From: CAYTSW01 sp964440605 | Lineage (GTDB): Bacteria > Planctomycetota > Phycisphaerae > Phycisphaerales > UBA1924 | Direction: 5' to 3' | NCBI GenBank assembly: GCA_964440605.1 | Contig: CAYTSW010000001.1 | Coordinates: forward strand, 1-64,000 | Length of the DNA: 64,000 bases | Part shown: positions 27,153-34,206 of the stretch, piece after piece | How the letters are laid out: each line of letters starts with the position of its first letter | How positions within the stretch are numbered: the first letter of the stretch is position 1 | The notes under the pieces: generated by a model | Databases searched by the model: none | Seen by the model: the letters and a program-made list of their open reading frames with translations, nothing else | What the model was told of the DNA's origin: nothing | Translations under genes and position numbers: made by a program

Positions 27153-28775
27153 GTGAACCAGCGGGACGATCCATCCAGACCGGCATCCGAGCCGGACGCG
27201 GAGCATGCGCGCCCCGCCGCGGCCTCCGATGAGGCGCGGGACTTCGAGTTCCAAGACGCCGAGATGGGCGACGCCGCGAGTGCCCACGTCCACATCGAGC
27301 CTCGGCCCCTTCATGCGCCCCATCAGATTCTCGATCAGATCGAGGACGAGCGCCGCGTGCTGCGCACGGGCAAGCTGCGCGGGCTGACGATGTGGGCGGC
27401 CATCTTCACGCTGGCGTGGCCCGTCGTCGTCGAGTCTTTCTTCAACTCGCTCGTCGGCATCGTGGACACCATTCTCGCTGCCGACATCTCCGCCGCCGCG
27501 ACCGACGCCATCGGCGTCGCCTCCTACTTCCAGTGGTTCATCGGCCTCCTGACGATTGCCTTGGGCGTTGGGGCCACGGCCCTCGTCTCGCGGTCCATCG
27601 GGAAGAACCGCCCGGCCTACGCCGGCGCGGTCGCGGCCCAGGTGCTGCTCATCGCCGTCGCGGCGGGGGCGGTCATGGGCGTTGGCATCTTTGCTCTCGC
27701 GCCGCAACTCACGTCCTGGCTGGAGCTCGAACCGGGCAGCCCGGCGCGGGGGCACGCGATCACGTACCTGCGTGTGCTCGCCATCGGTGTGCCTTTCGTG
27801 ACGGTGTTGTTCAGCTCCATCGCGTGCTCGCGCGGCGCGGGCGACTCGGTCAGCCCACTCTGGATCATGGGGGGCATCAACGCCGTCAACATTGCGGTCT
27901 CGGTCGCCCTCGTCTCGCCGATGTTCGATCTCGGCGTGATGGGCATCGCGCTCGGCACGCTCGTCGCCTGGATCATCGGCGCGTGCGCGGGTGTGGGGCT
28001 GCTCCTGCGCGGCACGCACGGGCTTCAACTCCGGCCGCACCGCCTCAAGCCGCACTGGGTCACCATCAAGCGCCTCGTCCGCGTCGGCGCGCCCAACTTT
28101 GTCGAGACGCTGGGCATGTGGACCGGCAACTTCATCACCATCCTCTTCATCGGCTGGGCCGGCATCGAGGGCCTGTACGGCGCGCACGTCATCGCCATCC
28201 GCATCGAGTCGGTCAGCTTCATGCCCGGCTTCGGCATGGCCATCGCCGCCGCCACCCTCACGGGCCAGTACCTCGGCGCGAAGCGCCCCGACCTTGCGGC
28301 TCGCGCGATCCGGCGATGCACGACCGTCGGCGCGGCGCTCATGGGGGCGCTCGGGCTGGTCTACCTCGCGTTTCCGGTCGGCATCACCCGCCTCTTCTCC
28401 GACCAGCCCATCCACCTCGAGATCGTCCCCAAGCTGGTGATGACCTTCGGCTTCATCCAGATTCCCTTCGCCATCGCCATCGTCGTGCGCGGGGCGCTGC
28501 GCGGCGCAGGCGACACCACGGTCGTCATGATCCTCACATGGATCAGTGCGTGGGGCATCCGCCTGCCCCTGGCGTGGCTCGGCTCGGGTGTGGACTTCCG
28601 CCTGCCCTTCACGGATGCCGTCATCACCAACCCACGCCCGCTCCAGGACATGCTCGGGCTCGACATCGGCCCGCTGTGGGGACTCTGGATCGGCATGTGC
28701 CTCGAGCTGTGCATCCGCTTCATGCTCTTTGGCATCCGCTTCCTCCAAGGGGGCTGGACGAAGGTGCGGGTCTGA
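27153..28775 (+). CDS. MATE-family multidrug/toxin exporter
   Basis: A 540-residue polytopic membrane protein with two MatE domains and about 12 predicted helices (first near 80-100, FTLAWPVVVESFFNSLVGIV). A 70-residue charged cytoplasmic N-terminal extension precedes them. MATE proteins export cationic drugs or metabolites using Na+ or H+. Repeated family patterns include GVGATALVSRSIG and GFGMAIAAATLTGQYLGA. GTG 27153 has GGAGG 5 bases upstream. Confidence 0.9.
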   Translation: MNQRDDPSRPASEPDAEHARPAAASDEARDFEFQDAEMGDAASAHVHIEPRPLHAPHQILDQIEDERRVLRTGKLRGLTMWAAIFTLAWPVVVESFFNSLVGIVDTILAADISAAATDAIGVASYFQWFIGLLTIALGVGATALVSRSIGKNRPAYAGAVAAQVLLIAVAAGAVMGVGIFALAPQLTSWLELEPGSPARGHAITYLRVLAIGVPFVTVLFSSIACSRGAGDSVSPLWIMGGINAVNIAVSVALVSPMFDLGVMGIALGTLVAWIIGACAGVGLLLRGTHGLQLRPHRLKPHWVTIKRLVRVGAPNFVETLGMWTGNFITILFIGWAGIEGLYGAHVIAIRIESVSFMPGFGMAIAAATLTGQYLGAKRPDLAARAIRRCTTVGAALMGALGLVYLAFPVGITRLFSDQPIHLEIVPKLVMTFGFIQIPFAIAIVVRGALRGAGDTTVVMILTWISAWGIRLPLAWLGSGVDFRLPFTDAVITNPRPLQDMLGLDIGPLWGLWIGMCLELCIRFMLFGIRFLQGGWTKVRV

Positions 28776-28787
28776 CCGGAGAACTTC

Positions 28788-28862
28788 GGGCGCCACGGGC
28801 GGCTCGCCCGCCCGTGCCTTCGTTGCAGAACAGCACCGTCGGGCAAGCCGACGGTGGCACCC
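28788..28862. repeat. Inverted pair of REP-like hairpins (BIME-like)
   Basis: The first unit starts with foot GGGCGCCAC (28788-28796) and has stem CACGGGCGG (28794-28802)/CCGCCCGTG (28808-28816), loop CTCGC. The second, in opposite orientation, has stem CACCGTCGG (28834-28842)/CCGACGGTG (28848-28856), loop GCAAG, and ends with foot GTGGCACCC (28854-28862). Feet face outward. It fills the gap between the MATE gene and the DinB-like gene. Confidence 0.7.
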
Positions 28863-28889
28863 GCCGGGCCGGCGTGTTCCAATGCCCTG

Positions 28890-29414
28890 ATGAACCCCAT
28901 CCGCGTCTACGACTATCTCGTTGCCTCCCGCGCCCGGCTGTTCGGCTGGGTCCGCCCGCTCACGCCCGAGCAGTACCGCTCGGAGCACCCCATCGGCCTC
29001 GGCTCGCTGGCGCGGACGCTGCACCACGTCGCCGGCGCCGAGCGGTCGTACATGCTCCGCCTCGCCGGCCACACCGACGCCCTGCCCACGCCCCCGCCCG
29101 AGCACGACCCCGAGGTCACCACCGAAGCCGCCCTCCCCTTCGCCGACCTTGAGCGGGTGTGGACCGAGCAGGCCAAGCAGACCGCGGCCGACCTCGCCGC
29201 CGTCACCGACTGGGCCGAGGCCAAGCTCTACACGACGGCATGGGACGGCAAGCCGATGCGCTACCGAGCCACCCCGGCCGACTTCTTCACCCAACTCGCC
29301 CTGCACGAGGTGCACCACCGCGCCCAAGTGCTGCACATGCTCAAGCGGCTGGGCGTGGAGACGGAGGATGTGGATTACAACGGGATGATGTGGGAGGTGG
29401 TGGGGGAGGGATAA
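28890..29414 (+). CDS. DinB-like four-helix-bundle protein
   Basis: A 174-residue protein of the DinB/DfsA/YfiT-like superfamily, a four-helix bundle that usually binds a divalent metal through three histidines. Candidate ligands are the His pair in LARTLHHVAGAE and the motif LALHEVHHRAQV near the C-terminus. Many members are thiol-dependent transferases or of unknown function, so no substrate is assigned. The ATG at 28890 was chosen because the fold begins there (MNPIRVYDYLV). Confidence 0.78.
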   Translation: MNPIRVYDYLVASRARLFGWVRPLTPEQYRSEHPIGLGSLARTLHHVAGAERSYMLRLAGHTDALPTPPPEHDPEVTTEAALPFADLERVWTEQAKQTAADLAAVTDWAEAKLYTTAWDGKPMRYRATPADFFTQLALHEVHHRAQVLHMLKRLGVETEDVDYNGMMWEVVGEG

Positions 29415-29436
29415 CTCATCATCAAAACAACCAGCC

Positions 29437-29461
29437 AGCCCCGGGCGCAAGCCCGGGGGAG
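29437..29461. repeat. REP-like palindrome upstream of the RAYT gene (copy A)
   Basis: An 8-bp perfect stem CCCCGGGC (29439-29446)/GCCCGGGG (29451-29458) closes a GCAA loop, a GNRA-type tetraloop. It is preceded by CCAG and followed by GAG. All 25 bases are identical to copy B at 29936-29960, on the other side of the transposase gene and in the same orientation. Confidence 0.8.
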
Positions 29462-29498
29462 ACCGCGCATCAAAGAAAACCACTACCCTCCACCCGGC

Positions 29499-29915
29499 GT
29501 GCACTATCTCATCACCTGGCACACCTATGGCACGTGGCTCCCGGGCGATGATCGAGGTTGGCGCGCGCGTAAGGACGTCCAGCCGGTGCGTCTCCAGACG
29601 CGCTCCCGCGACCGCGCGTTCGTCATGAACAACGAGCAGCGCGGCGTCGTCGACTCGATCATTCGCGAGCATTGCGAGATCCGACAGTGGCGGATCCTCG
29701 CGCTGAATGTCCGCACGAATCATGTGCACCTGGTATGCACGGCAGACCATCCGCCCGAGAAGATCCTAGGAGAGTGCAAGGCGTGGGCGTCGAGGCGTCT
29801 GCGCGAACGTACGAACGCGCCTGAGCGGATTTGGTCACGCCATGGGTCGACGCGGTATCTCAAGACGGAAGCGTCGTTGCAGCGAGCGATTGAGTATGTG
29901 TTGTATGAGCAGTGA
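29499..29915 (+). CDS. REP-associated tyrosine transposase (RAYT), Y1/HUH family
   Basis: A 138-residue Y1-transposase-fold protein. It has the N-terminal strand HYLITWHTYGTWLPGDDRGW, the HUH metal motif in NHVHLV (His75, His77), and the C-terminal segment WSRHGSTRYLKTE, then SLQRAIEYVLYEQ. RAYTs are single-copy domesticated relatives of IS200/IS605 transposases; they bind and cut REP palindromes that have a tetranucleotide foot. The flanking palindromes fit this closely. The nucleophilic tyrosine is not certain: Tyr120 or Tyr133 are candidates. GTG 29499 is the only plausible start, with no clear ribosome site. It could also be a Y1 transposase still moving as an IS, but no IS ends are seen. 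Confidence 0.85.
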   Translation: MHYLITWHTYGTWLPGDDRGWRARKDVQPVRLQTRSRDRAFVMNNEQRGVVDSIIREHCEIRQWRILALNVRTNHVHLVCTADHPPEKILGECKAWASRRLRERTNAPERIWSRHGSTRYLKTEASLQRAIEYVLYEQ

Positions 29916-29935
29916 GGTGATGGCACTTCCGTGCT

Positions 29936-29960
29936 AGCCCCGGGCGCAAGCCCGGGGGAG
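29936..29960. repeat. REP-like palindrome downstream of the RAYT gene (copy B)
   Basis: Stem CCCCGGGC (29938-29945)/GCCCGGGG (29950-29957) with loop GCAA, preceded by GCTAG and followed by GAG. Identical over 25 bases to copy A, 499 bases away. It begins 21 bases after the transposase stop. Confidence 0.8.
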
Positions 29961-29980
29961 GTCGTATCCCCCACCTCAGG

Positions 29981-30046
29981 CTGTGCGTCTACAAACGCGA
30001 TGCTGCACTGCAGCGGGTGATTGAGTACGTGCTGTACGAGCAATAA
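29981..30046 (+). pseudogene. C-terminal remnant of a second RAYT gene
   Basis: The frame ending at TAA 30044-30046 reads VYKRDAALQRVIEYVLYEQ-stop. It matches the last residues of the intact transposase (YLKTEASLQRAIEYVLYEQ), with many synonymous differences at DNA level. No start or HUH region is present. It is therefore the decayed end of a diverged homologue, enclosed between palindromes B and C, and not a fresh duplication. Confidence 0.75.
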
Positions 30047-30055
30047 GCGATCCGA

Positions 30056-30080
30056 CTCCCCCAGGCTTGCGCCTGGGGCT
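30056..30080. repeat. REP-like palindrome in inverted orientation (copy C)
   Basis: Read on the minus strand this is copy B with two changes: the stem is CCCCAGGC/GCCTGGGG instead of CCCCGGGC/GCCCGGGG. The two changes are at paired positions, so the hairpin is kept. The foot on its minus strand is GCTAG, as in copy B, and GAG ends it. B and C thus form an inverted pair around the transposase remnant. Confidence 0.8.
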
Positions 30081-30093
30081 AGCAGTCGTGTGC

Positions 30094-31614
30094 CTACGCG
30101 TGAATCACCCGTCCCTCGCTCGCCAACGACGCCTCGTGCACCGCTTCGTGCATCGTCGGGTGGGCGTGGACCGTCACGTTGATCTCTTCAGTCGTCGCTT
30201 CCAGGCGGCGGGCCAGGGTGAGTTCGGCGATGAGCTCGGTCGCCTGGTCGCCCAAGATGTGGGCGCCGAGGATCTCGCCGCGTGGCAGGCCGCGGATGAT
30301 CTTCACGAGGCCCTTGTTGTGGCCCGAAGCGATGGCCTTGCCGTGGGACTGGAGGTTATACGAGCCGACGTCGTAATCCTCGCCCATCTTGAGGCCCTTC
30401 TCCTTCAGGGCCCGTTCGGTGTAGCCCACGCTGGCGACCTGCGGGTGGCAGTAGGTGCAGCCGGGGATGACCGAGTAGTCGATGGGGATCGGGTCGTGCC
30501 CGGCGATGCGCTCGACGCAGACGATCGCTTCCTCGGACGCCACGTGCGCCAGCCAGGGCGGGCCGATGACGTCGCCCACCGCGTACACGCCCGGCACGCT
30601 GGTCTGGTACGTCAGCGGGCGCGGCTCGAGGTTGTTGGGGTCGTAATCCGTCTGGATGTGGTCCTTGACGGTCTGGAGGCCGAGGCTCTCGTCGAACAGG
30701 CCGTCGTACCGGCCCTTGACGCCAATGGCCATGAGCACCTTCTCGGCCTCGATGGTCTCGGACGTGCTCTCGTTGGGCTTGCCGTCCTTCATCGGGGCGA
30801 TGGTCACCTTGACGCCGGTCTTGGTCTTTTCGACGGCGGTGGTGACGTGGCCGGTGCGCAGGTCCATGCCGGCCTTCTTGTAGATCTTGGTGATGGCGCT
30901 GGAGATGTCGTCATCCTCGACGGGGAGGATGCGGTCCATCATCTCGACGACGGTGACCTTGGTGCCATACGTGTGATAGAAGTAGGCGAACTCCATGCCG
31001 ATGGCCCCGGCGCCGATGACGATCATGCTCTTGGGCTGGGCGGGGAGGGTCATGGCCTCGCGGGCGCCGATGATCGTCTCGCCGTCGAAGTTGGCGAAGG
31101 GGAGTTCGCGGGCGACGGAGCCGGTCGCGACGAGGACGTTGTCGGCGGTAATGGTCTCGCGCTTCTTGCCGACGGTGGTCGGGGCGTGGGTGAGGGTTTC
31201 CTTCACTTCCGCGTCGGCGATTTCGATCTCGCAGGGCGAGGAGCCGCGCTTGCCCTTGACGATTTTGGCGTTGCCCTCGATGTGCTCGACCTTGTTCTTC
31301 TTGAGCAGGAAGCCGACGCCCTTGTTGAGCTTGCCGGCGACGTCGCGGGAGCGGGAGATCGTCTTGCCCCAGTCGACCTTGAGGTCCTTGAAGGAGAGGC
31401 CCCAGTCGTCGGCTTCGAGGCGGATCTTCTCGTAGAGCTCGGCGTTGGCGAGGAGGGACTTGGAGGGGATGCACCCCCAGTTGAGGCACACGCCGCCGAG
31501 CTTGTTGCGCTCGACGCAGGCGACTTTGAGCCCGAGCTGGGCGGCCCGAATGGCGCCGACGTACCCGGCGGGGCCGCCTCCGATGACGACGAGGTCGAAG
31601 TGTCTATCTGCCAC
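30094..31614 (-). CDS. lpdA: Dihydrolipoyl dehydrogenase
   Basis: The E3 subunit (506 residues) of 2-oxoacid dehydrogenase complexes and the glycine cleavage system, which reoxidises dihydrolipoamide with FAD and NAD. It has the FAD motif GGGPAGYVGAI, the redox disulfide in GGVCLNWGCIPSKSLL, the NAD motif GAGAIGMEFA, GDVIGPPWLAHVASEE, and the C-terminal His-Glu dyad in HAHPTMHEAVHEA. GTG start at 31614 with GGGAGGA 7 bases upstream. No E1/E2 genes are nearby, so it probably serves several complexes. Confidence 0.95.
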   Translation of the reverse strand: MADRHFDLVVIGGGPAGYVGAIRAAQLGLKVACVERNKLGGVCLNWGCIPSKSLLANAELYEKIRLEADDWGLSFKDLKVDWGKTISRSRDVAGKLNKGVGFLLKKNKVEHIEGNAKIVKGKRGSSPCEIEIADAEVKETLTHAPTTVGKKRETITADNVLVATGSVARELPFANFDGETIIGAREAMTLPAQPKSMIVIGAGAIGMEFAYFYHTYGTKVTVVEMMDRILPVEDDDISSAITKIYKKAGMDLRTGHVTTAVEKTKTGVKVTIAPMKDGKPNESTSETIEAEKVLMAIGVKGRYDGLFDESLGLQTVKDHIQTDYDPNNLEPRPLTYQTSVPGVYAVGDVIGPPWLAHVASEEAIVCVERIAGHDPIPIDYSVIPGCTYCHPQVASVGYTERALKEKGLKMGEDYDVGSYNLQSHGKAIASGHNKGLVKIIRGLPRGEILGAHILGDQATELIAELTLARRLEATTEEINVTVHAHPTMHEAVHEASLASEGRVIHA

Positions 31615-31709
31615 GCGAGCGTCCTCCCGATGGTGGTGCTTGAGAGTGGATCGAGAGTGTAGCGGTGCGCGTGGCGCGGGTCCGGGGATTGAGGGCGCGA
31701 GAGGGGCGG

Positions 31710-31742
31710 CACTGACCTCGCAGAGCCGCGGTCAGTGGACCC
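31710..31742. repeat. REP-like hairpin with incomplete GTGGCACCC foot
   Basis: Arms CACTGACC (31710-31717) and GGTCAGTG (31730-31737) around a 12-base interior, followed by GTGGACCC (31735-31742), which is the GTGGCACCC foot lacking one C. Nearly the same sequence as the perfect copy at 38835-38868. Confidence 0.65.
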
Positions 31743-31809
31743 CGAGATCCACATCATCCAGGAGCACCGAGCGCAGGCTCGATGGCCATCGACGCCCCCG
31801 CCCGCCTCC

Positions 31810-32499
31810 TCAACGCATGATCCAGCGATCCTCGATCCGGCGCAGCGGCCGGTCCGAGTCCGTCCGGATGTCGCCGGGCGTGGCGTGCCGGAGCATCTTT
31901 GTTTTGCGCAGCACGATGGACTCGCCCGTGTCAGGGCGTTCGACGCTAGCGGTCTCGCCGGAGAAGCCCTCGGCGTAGATCACGATCTCGTCGGCCGAGG
32001 TCGTCGGGAGCGGCCAGATGACCAGGCCCGACTTGGCGTTCTCGCGCCCGGGCTGGATGGGGCCTCGGATGGAGCGCTCGTCTTCGAGGAAGGGGTTCTT
32101 GAGGCGTTCAAGGATGGTCTGCGTGACCTCGGTGGGCACGTCGCGGCCCGAGCGGAGCAGGTGGCCCTCTTCGGTGGCGAGCTCGAAGGAGGGGATGAGG
32201 GTCTGCTCTTTGCCCGTGAGGTTGATGACGTCGTAGGTGAAGTAGGCGTAGGGCTTCGACTGCCCAGAGTCATCGCGGACGGTCATGATGCGCAGCGGGC
32301 CGGGGCGGAGGCGGAGCTGCCACCGCTGAGGCACGGGGTCGGGTTGCGGTGCTGCGTGGGAGACGGCGTCGATGGGCGAGAGGCCGGTCGTCGCCGGCAC
32401 GACCGCGACGGCGGCGGCGAGGCAGAGCGTCAGCAGGGCGGGCTTGGTCATCGTCATCGCGGTCTTAAACTTCCGGATAGGGTCGCGAGGCTGTGGCAT
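31810..32499 (-). CDS. Exported protein of unknown function
   Basis: A 229-residue protein with a signal peptide (about 10-40, LLTLCLAAAVAVVPA). The mature part is beta-rich (RWQLRLRPGPLRIMTV, FTYDVINLTGKEQTLIPSFE), reminiscent of immunoglobulin-like folds that extend strand-by-strand, and it ends in a charged tail. I do not recognise the family. ATG 32499 has GGAG 6 bases upstream; ATG 32457 would give a more standard signal peptide. Divergent from the GNAT gene. Confidence 0.65.
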   Translation of the reverse strand: MPQPRDPIRKFKTAMTMTKPALLTLCLAAAVAVVPATTGLSPIDAVSHAAPQPDPVPQRWQLRLRPGPLRIMTVRDDSGQSKPYAYFTYDVINLTGKEQTLIPSFELATEEGHLLRSGRDVPTEVTQTILERLKNPFLEDERSIRGPIQPGRENAKSGLVIWPLPTTSADEIVIYAEGFSGETASVERPDTGESIVLRKTKMLRHATPGDIRTDSDRPLRRIEDRWIMR

Positions 32500-32622
32500 C
32501 CGCCGCTCCACGCTCGTGGAGGGCCCGGTCGAGGAGGGTACTCTACGATCGCCCCGTGCGGGCGGTTTTGCCGCGATCGTGCGGGGCGAGCCGCGAGCGG
32601 GGTTCAGACGTGTCGGAGCAGC

Positions 32623-33612
32623 ATGGCATCGACGTCGGCGAACGCGAGCGGGGACGAGGGGGAGGCGAAGCCGGGGTATCGGGTCGTCCGCATCCGCGGG
32701 GAGCTCGTGCGCCCTGCGGCTCAGCGGCTCGCGGAGGCGTCCTCGGCGGATCCCAACGCCGGCATGGCTCTTCTTGCGGCCGCCGAGACCCACGCGATCG
32801 ATGTCTCGCGCATGTGGGGCAGCACGCCCGTGTCGCCCGTGGAGGGCGGGGAACCCGGCGTGCGCCACGTATGCCTCATGGTGCCCGGGGCGGGGCGGAC
32901 AGGGATGTTCTTCACGTCGCGCCCGACCAACGCCGCGGGGGAGCGCGAGTTGGGCGCCGTGATCGACGCGGCCTGCGGTTCGATCTCGCCTATGGAGGTG
33001 CGGCTCGCCCAGGCGCTGCTTGAGCCGAATGAGGAGTCGCTCGCTCGGGCCTTCGAGGCGGGGGGCTTCGATCGCCTCTCGACGCTGCTCTACCTGCGTC
33101 GGCCCGCACCGCGGCGGCGTGAGTTTCGGGACCGCACGCTGGGCGTCTGGCCCCCGGGCGTGCGTGTGGAGCGGTACCGCCAGCTCGATGAGAACGCCCT
33201 GGCCGCCGGCCTGGCGCGGACGTACCAGGGCACGCTGGACTGCCCGGAGTTGACGGGCATCCGGACGACGACGGACGTGATCGAGAGCCACCGGGCCGCG
33301 GGGGCGTTCGACCGGCGATTCTGGTTCCTGGTGTGGTTCGAGGGGCGGGTGGAGGGCGTGATGCTGTTCAACCCGATCCCGGATCAGCAATCGATCGACC
33401 TAGTGTACTTCGGCATCGCGCCGGCGTTGCGCGGGCAGGGCCTGGGGGCCAAGTTGCTGGAGTGGGGGTTGTGTCAGCTCGTCGATCGCCCGGAACTCGG
33501 CGTGACGTGCGCGTGCGATGAGCGCAACGAGCCGGCGCGCCGTCTCTACGCGCGGCTGGGGTTCGTCACGGCCGATCGACGCACGGCGCTGGTCCGCGCT
33601 TTGGGCGGTTGA
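32623..33612 (+). CDS. GNAT-family N-acetyltransferase
   Basis: A 329-residue protein. The C-terminal half is a GNAT fold with the acetyl-CoA motif A in YFGIAPALRGQGLGAKLLEW (R/Q-x-x-G-x-G as RGQGLG) and the end strand CDERNEPARRLYARLGF. The N-terminal half (1-160) looks like a second, degenerate GNAT domain (GELGAVIDAAC and EVRLAQALLEPNEES), as in tandem-GNAT proteins. The substrate is unknown. ATG 32623 with GGAG 4 bases upstream. Confidence 0.82.
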   Translation: MASTSANASGDEGEAKPGYRVVRIRGELVRPAAQRLAEASSADPNAGMALLAAAETHAIDVSRMWGSTPVSPVEGGEPGVRHVCLMVPGAGRTGMFFTSRPTNAAGERELGAVIDAACGSISPMEVRLAQALLEPNEESLARAFEAGGFDRLSTLLYLRRPAPRRREFRDRTLGVWPPGVRVERYRQLDENALAAGLARTYQGTLDCPELTGIRTTTDVIESHRAAGAFDRRFWFLVWFEGRVEGVMLFNPIPDQQSIDLVYFGIAPALRGQGLGAKLLEWGLCQLVDRPELGVTCACDERNEPARRLYARLGFVTADRRTALVRALGG

Positions 33613-34206
33613 CCCTCGAGAAGCGCTCGTCGCGCGGTTGTGATGACCCGGTTTGTGTTGCGGTTTCGTTCACACTCCGAGTGCGAGCCGAGCCGCGATG
33701 AGGTTTGCCCTCCCGTGCATGTCGTGTGGATAGAGAATCGGCCCGAAACAGCGGGAATTGCGGGTGTTTCTTCACGCACCTGTCCACACGGGGGGCGTTG
33801 TGTGGAGTATTTGGGAGCCTTGATTTTCTTCGCCCTTGAGACGGGCGTTTTGCGCGTTGTGAACTTTTGCGGGTCATCAACCGCTTCACGAACGACTCGA
33901 GATCACGTATCTTTTCGCGACCGCCATCGGACGGCGGTGAGCGCACAACACGCCGCGTCGAGACGCATGAAGCGAAGCTCGACACACGACACCGCGAGGT
34001 GTGCGAAGGGCGGCGTGACGGGAGAGCACCCGATTGACGCTTGGTCGGTCGGAGGCGGCATAGCCGATCCTCCGCGCTGTCCGCGTCGCCGGGCGCGGCG
34101 CTTTGGGGCCACGGACGGAGGGATAACGAATCAGGCGGTCACCGCACGCGGCGGGCGATATCGCTCCGCCCGCGCGCTGTGGCAGTGATCCGAGGGACGA
34201 GGATCA
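33613..34206. other. 594-base gene-free region upstream of dnaA, candidate replication origin
   Basis: No coding region is supported here. It is less GC-rich than its surroundings. It contains three DnaA-box-like 9-mers within 85 bases: CTATCCACA on the minus strand (33725-33733, one mismatch to TTATCCACA), CTGTCCACA (33780-33788, two mismatches) and TACTCCACA on the minus strand (33801-33809, two mismatches). There is a hairpin CGCCC/GGGCG followed by TTTT (33831-33851) and another (ACCGCC 33920-33925/GGCGGT 33933-33938). Placement next to dnaA is typical of oriC, but the sites are imperfect. Confidence 0.4.

Noticed and set aside
27126..29750. An 874-codon minus-strand open frame across the MATE, DinB-like and part of the RAYT genes
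   Set aside because: It spans three unrelated plus-strand genes with clear domains and their intergenic hairpins; its Asp/Glu/Arg-rich translation has no fold signature.
29437..30080. Reading the RAYT locus as an active insertion sequence with terminal inverted repeats and target duplication
   Set aside because: Copies A and B are direct repeats of a hairpin, not inverted ends, and no target-site duplication flanks the unit.
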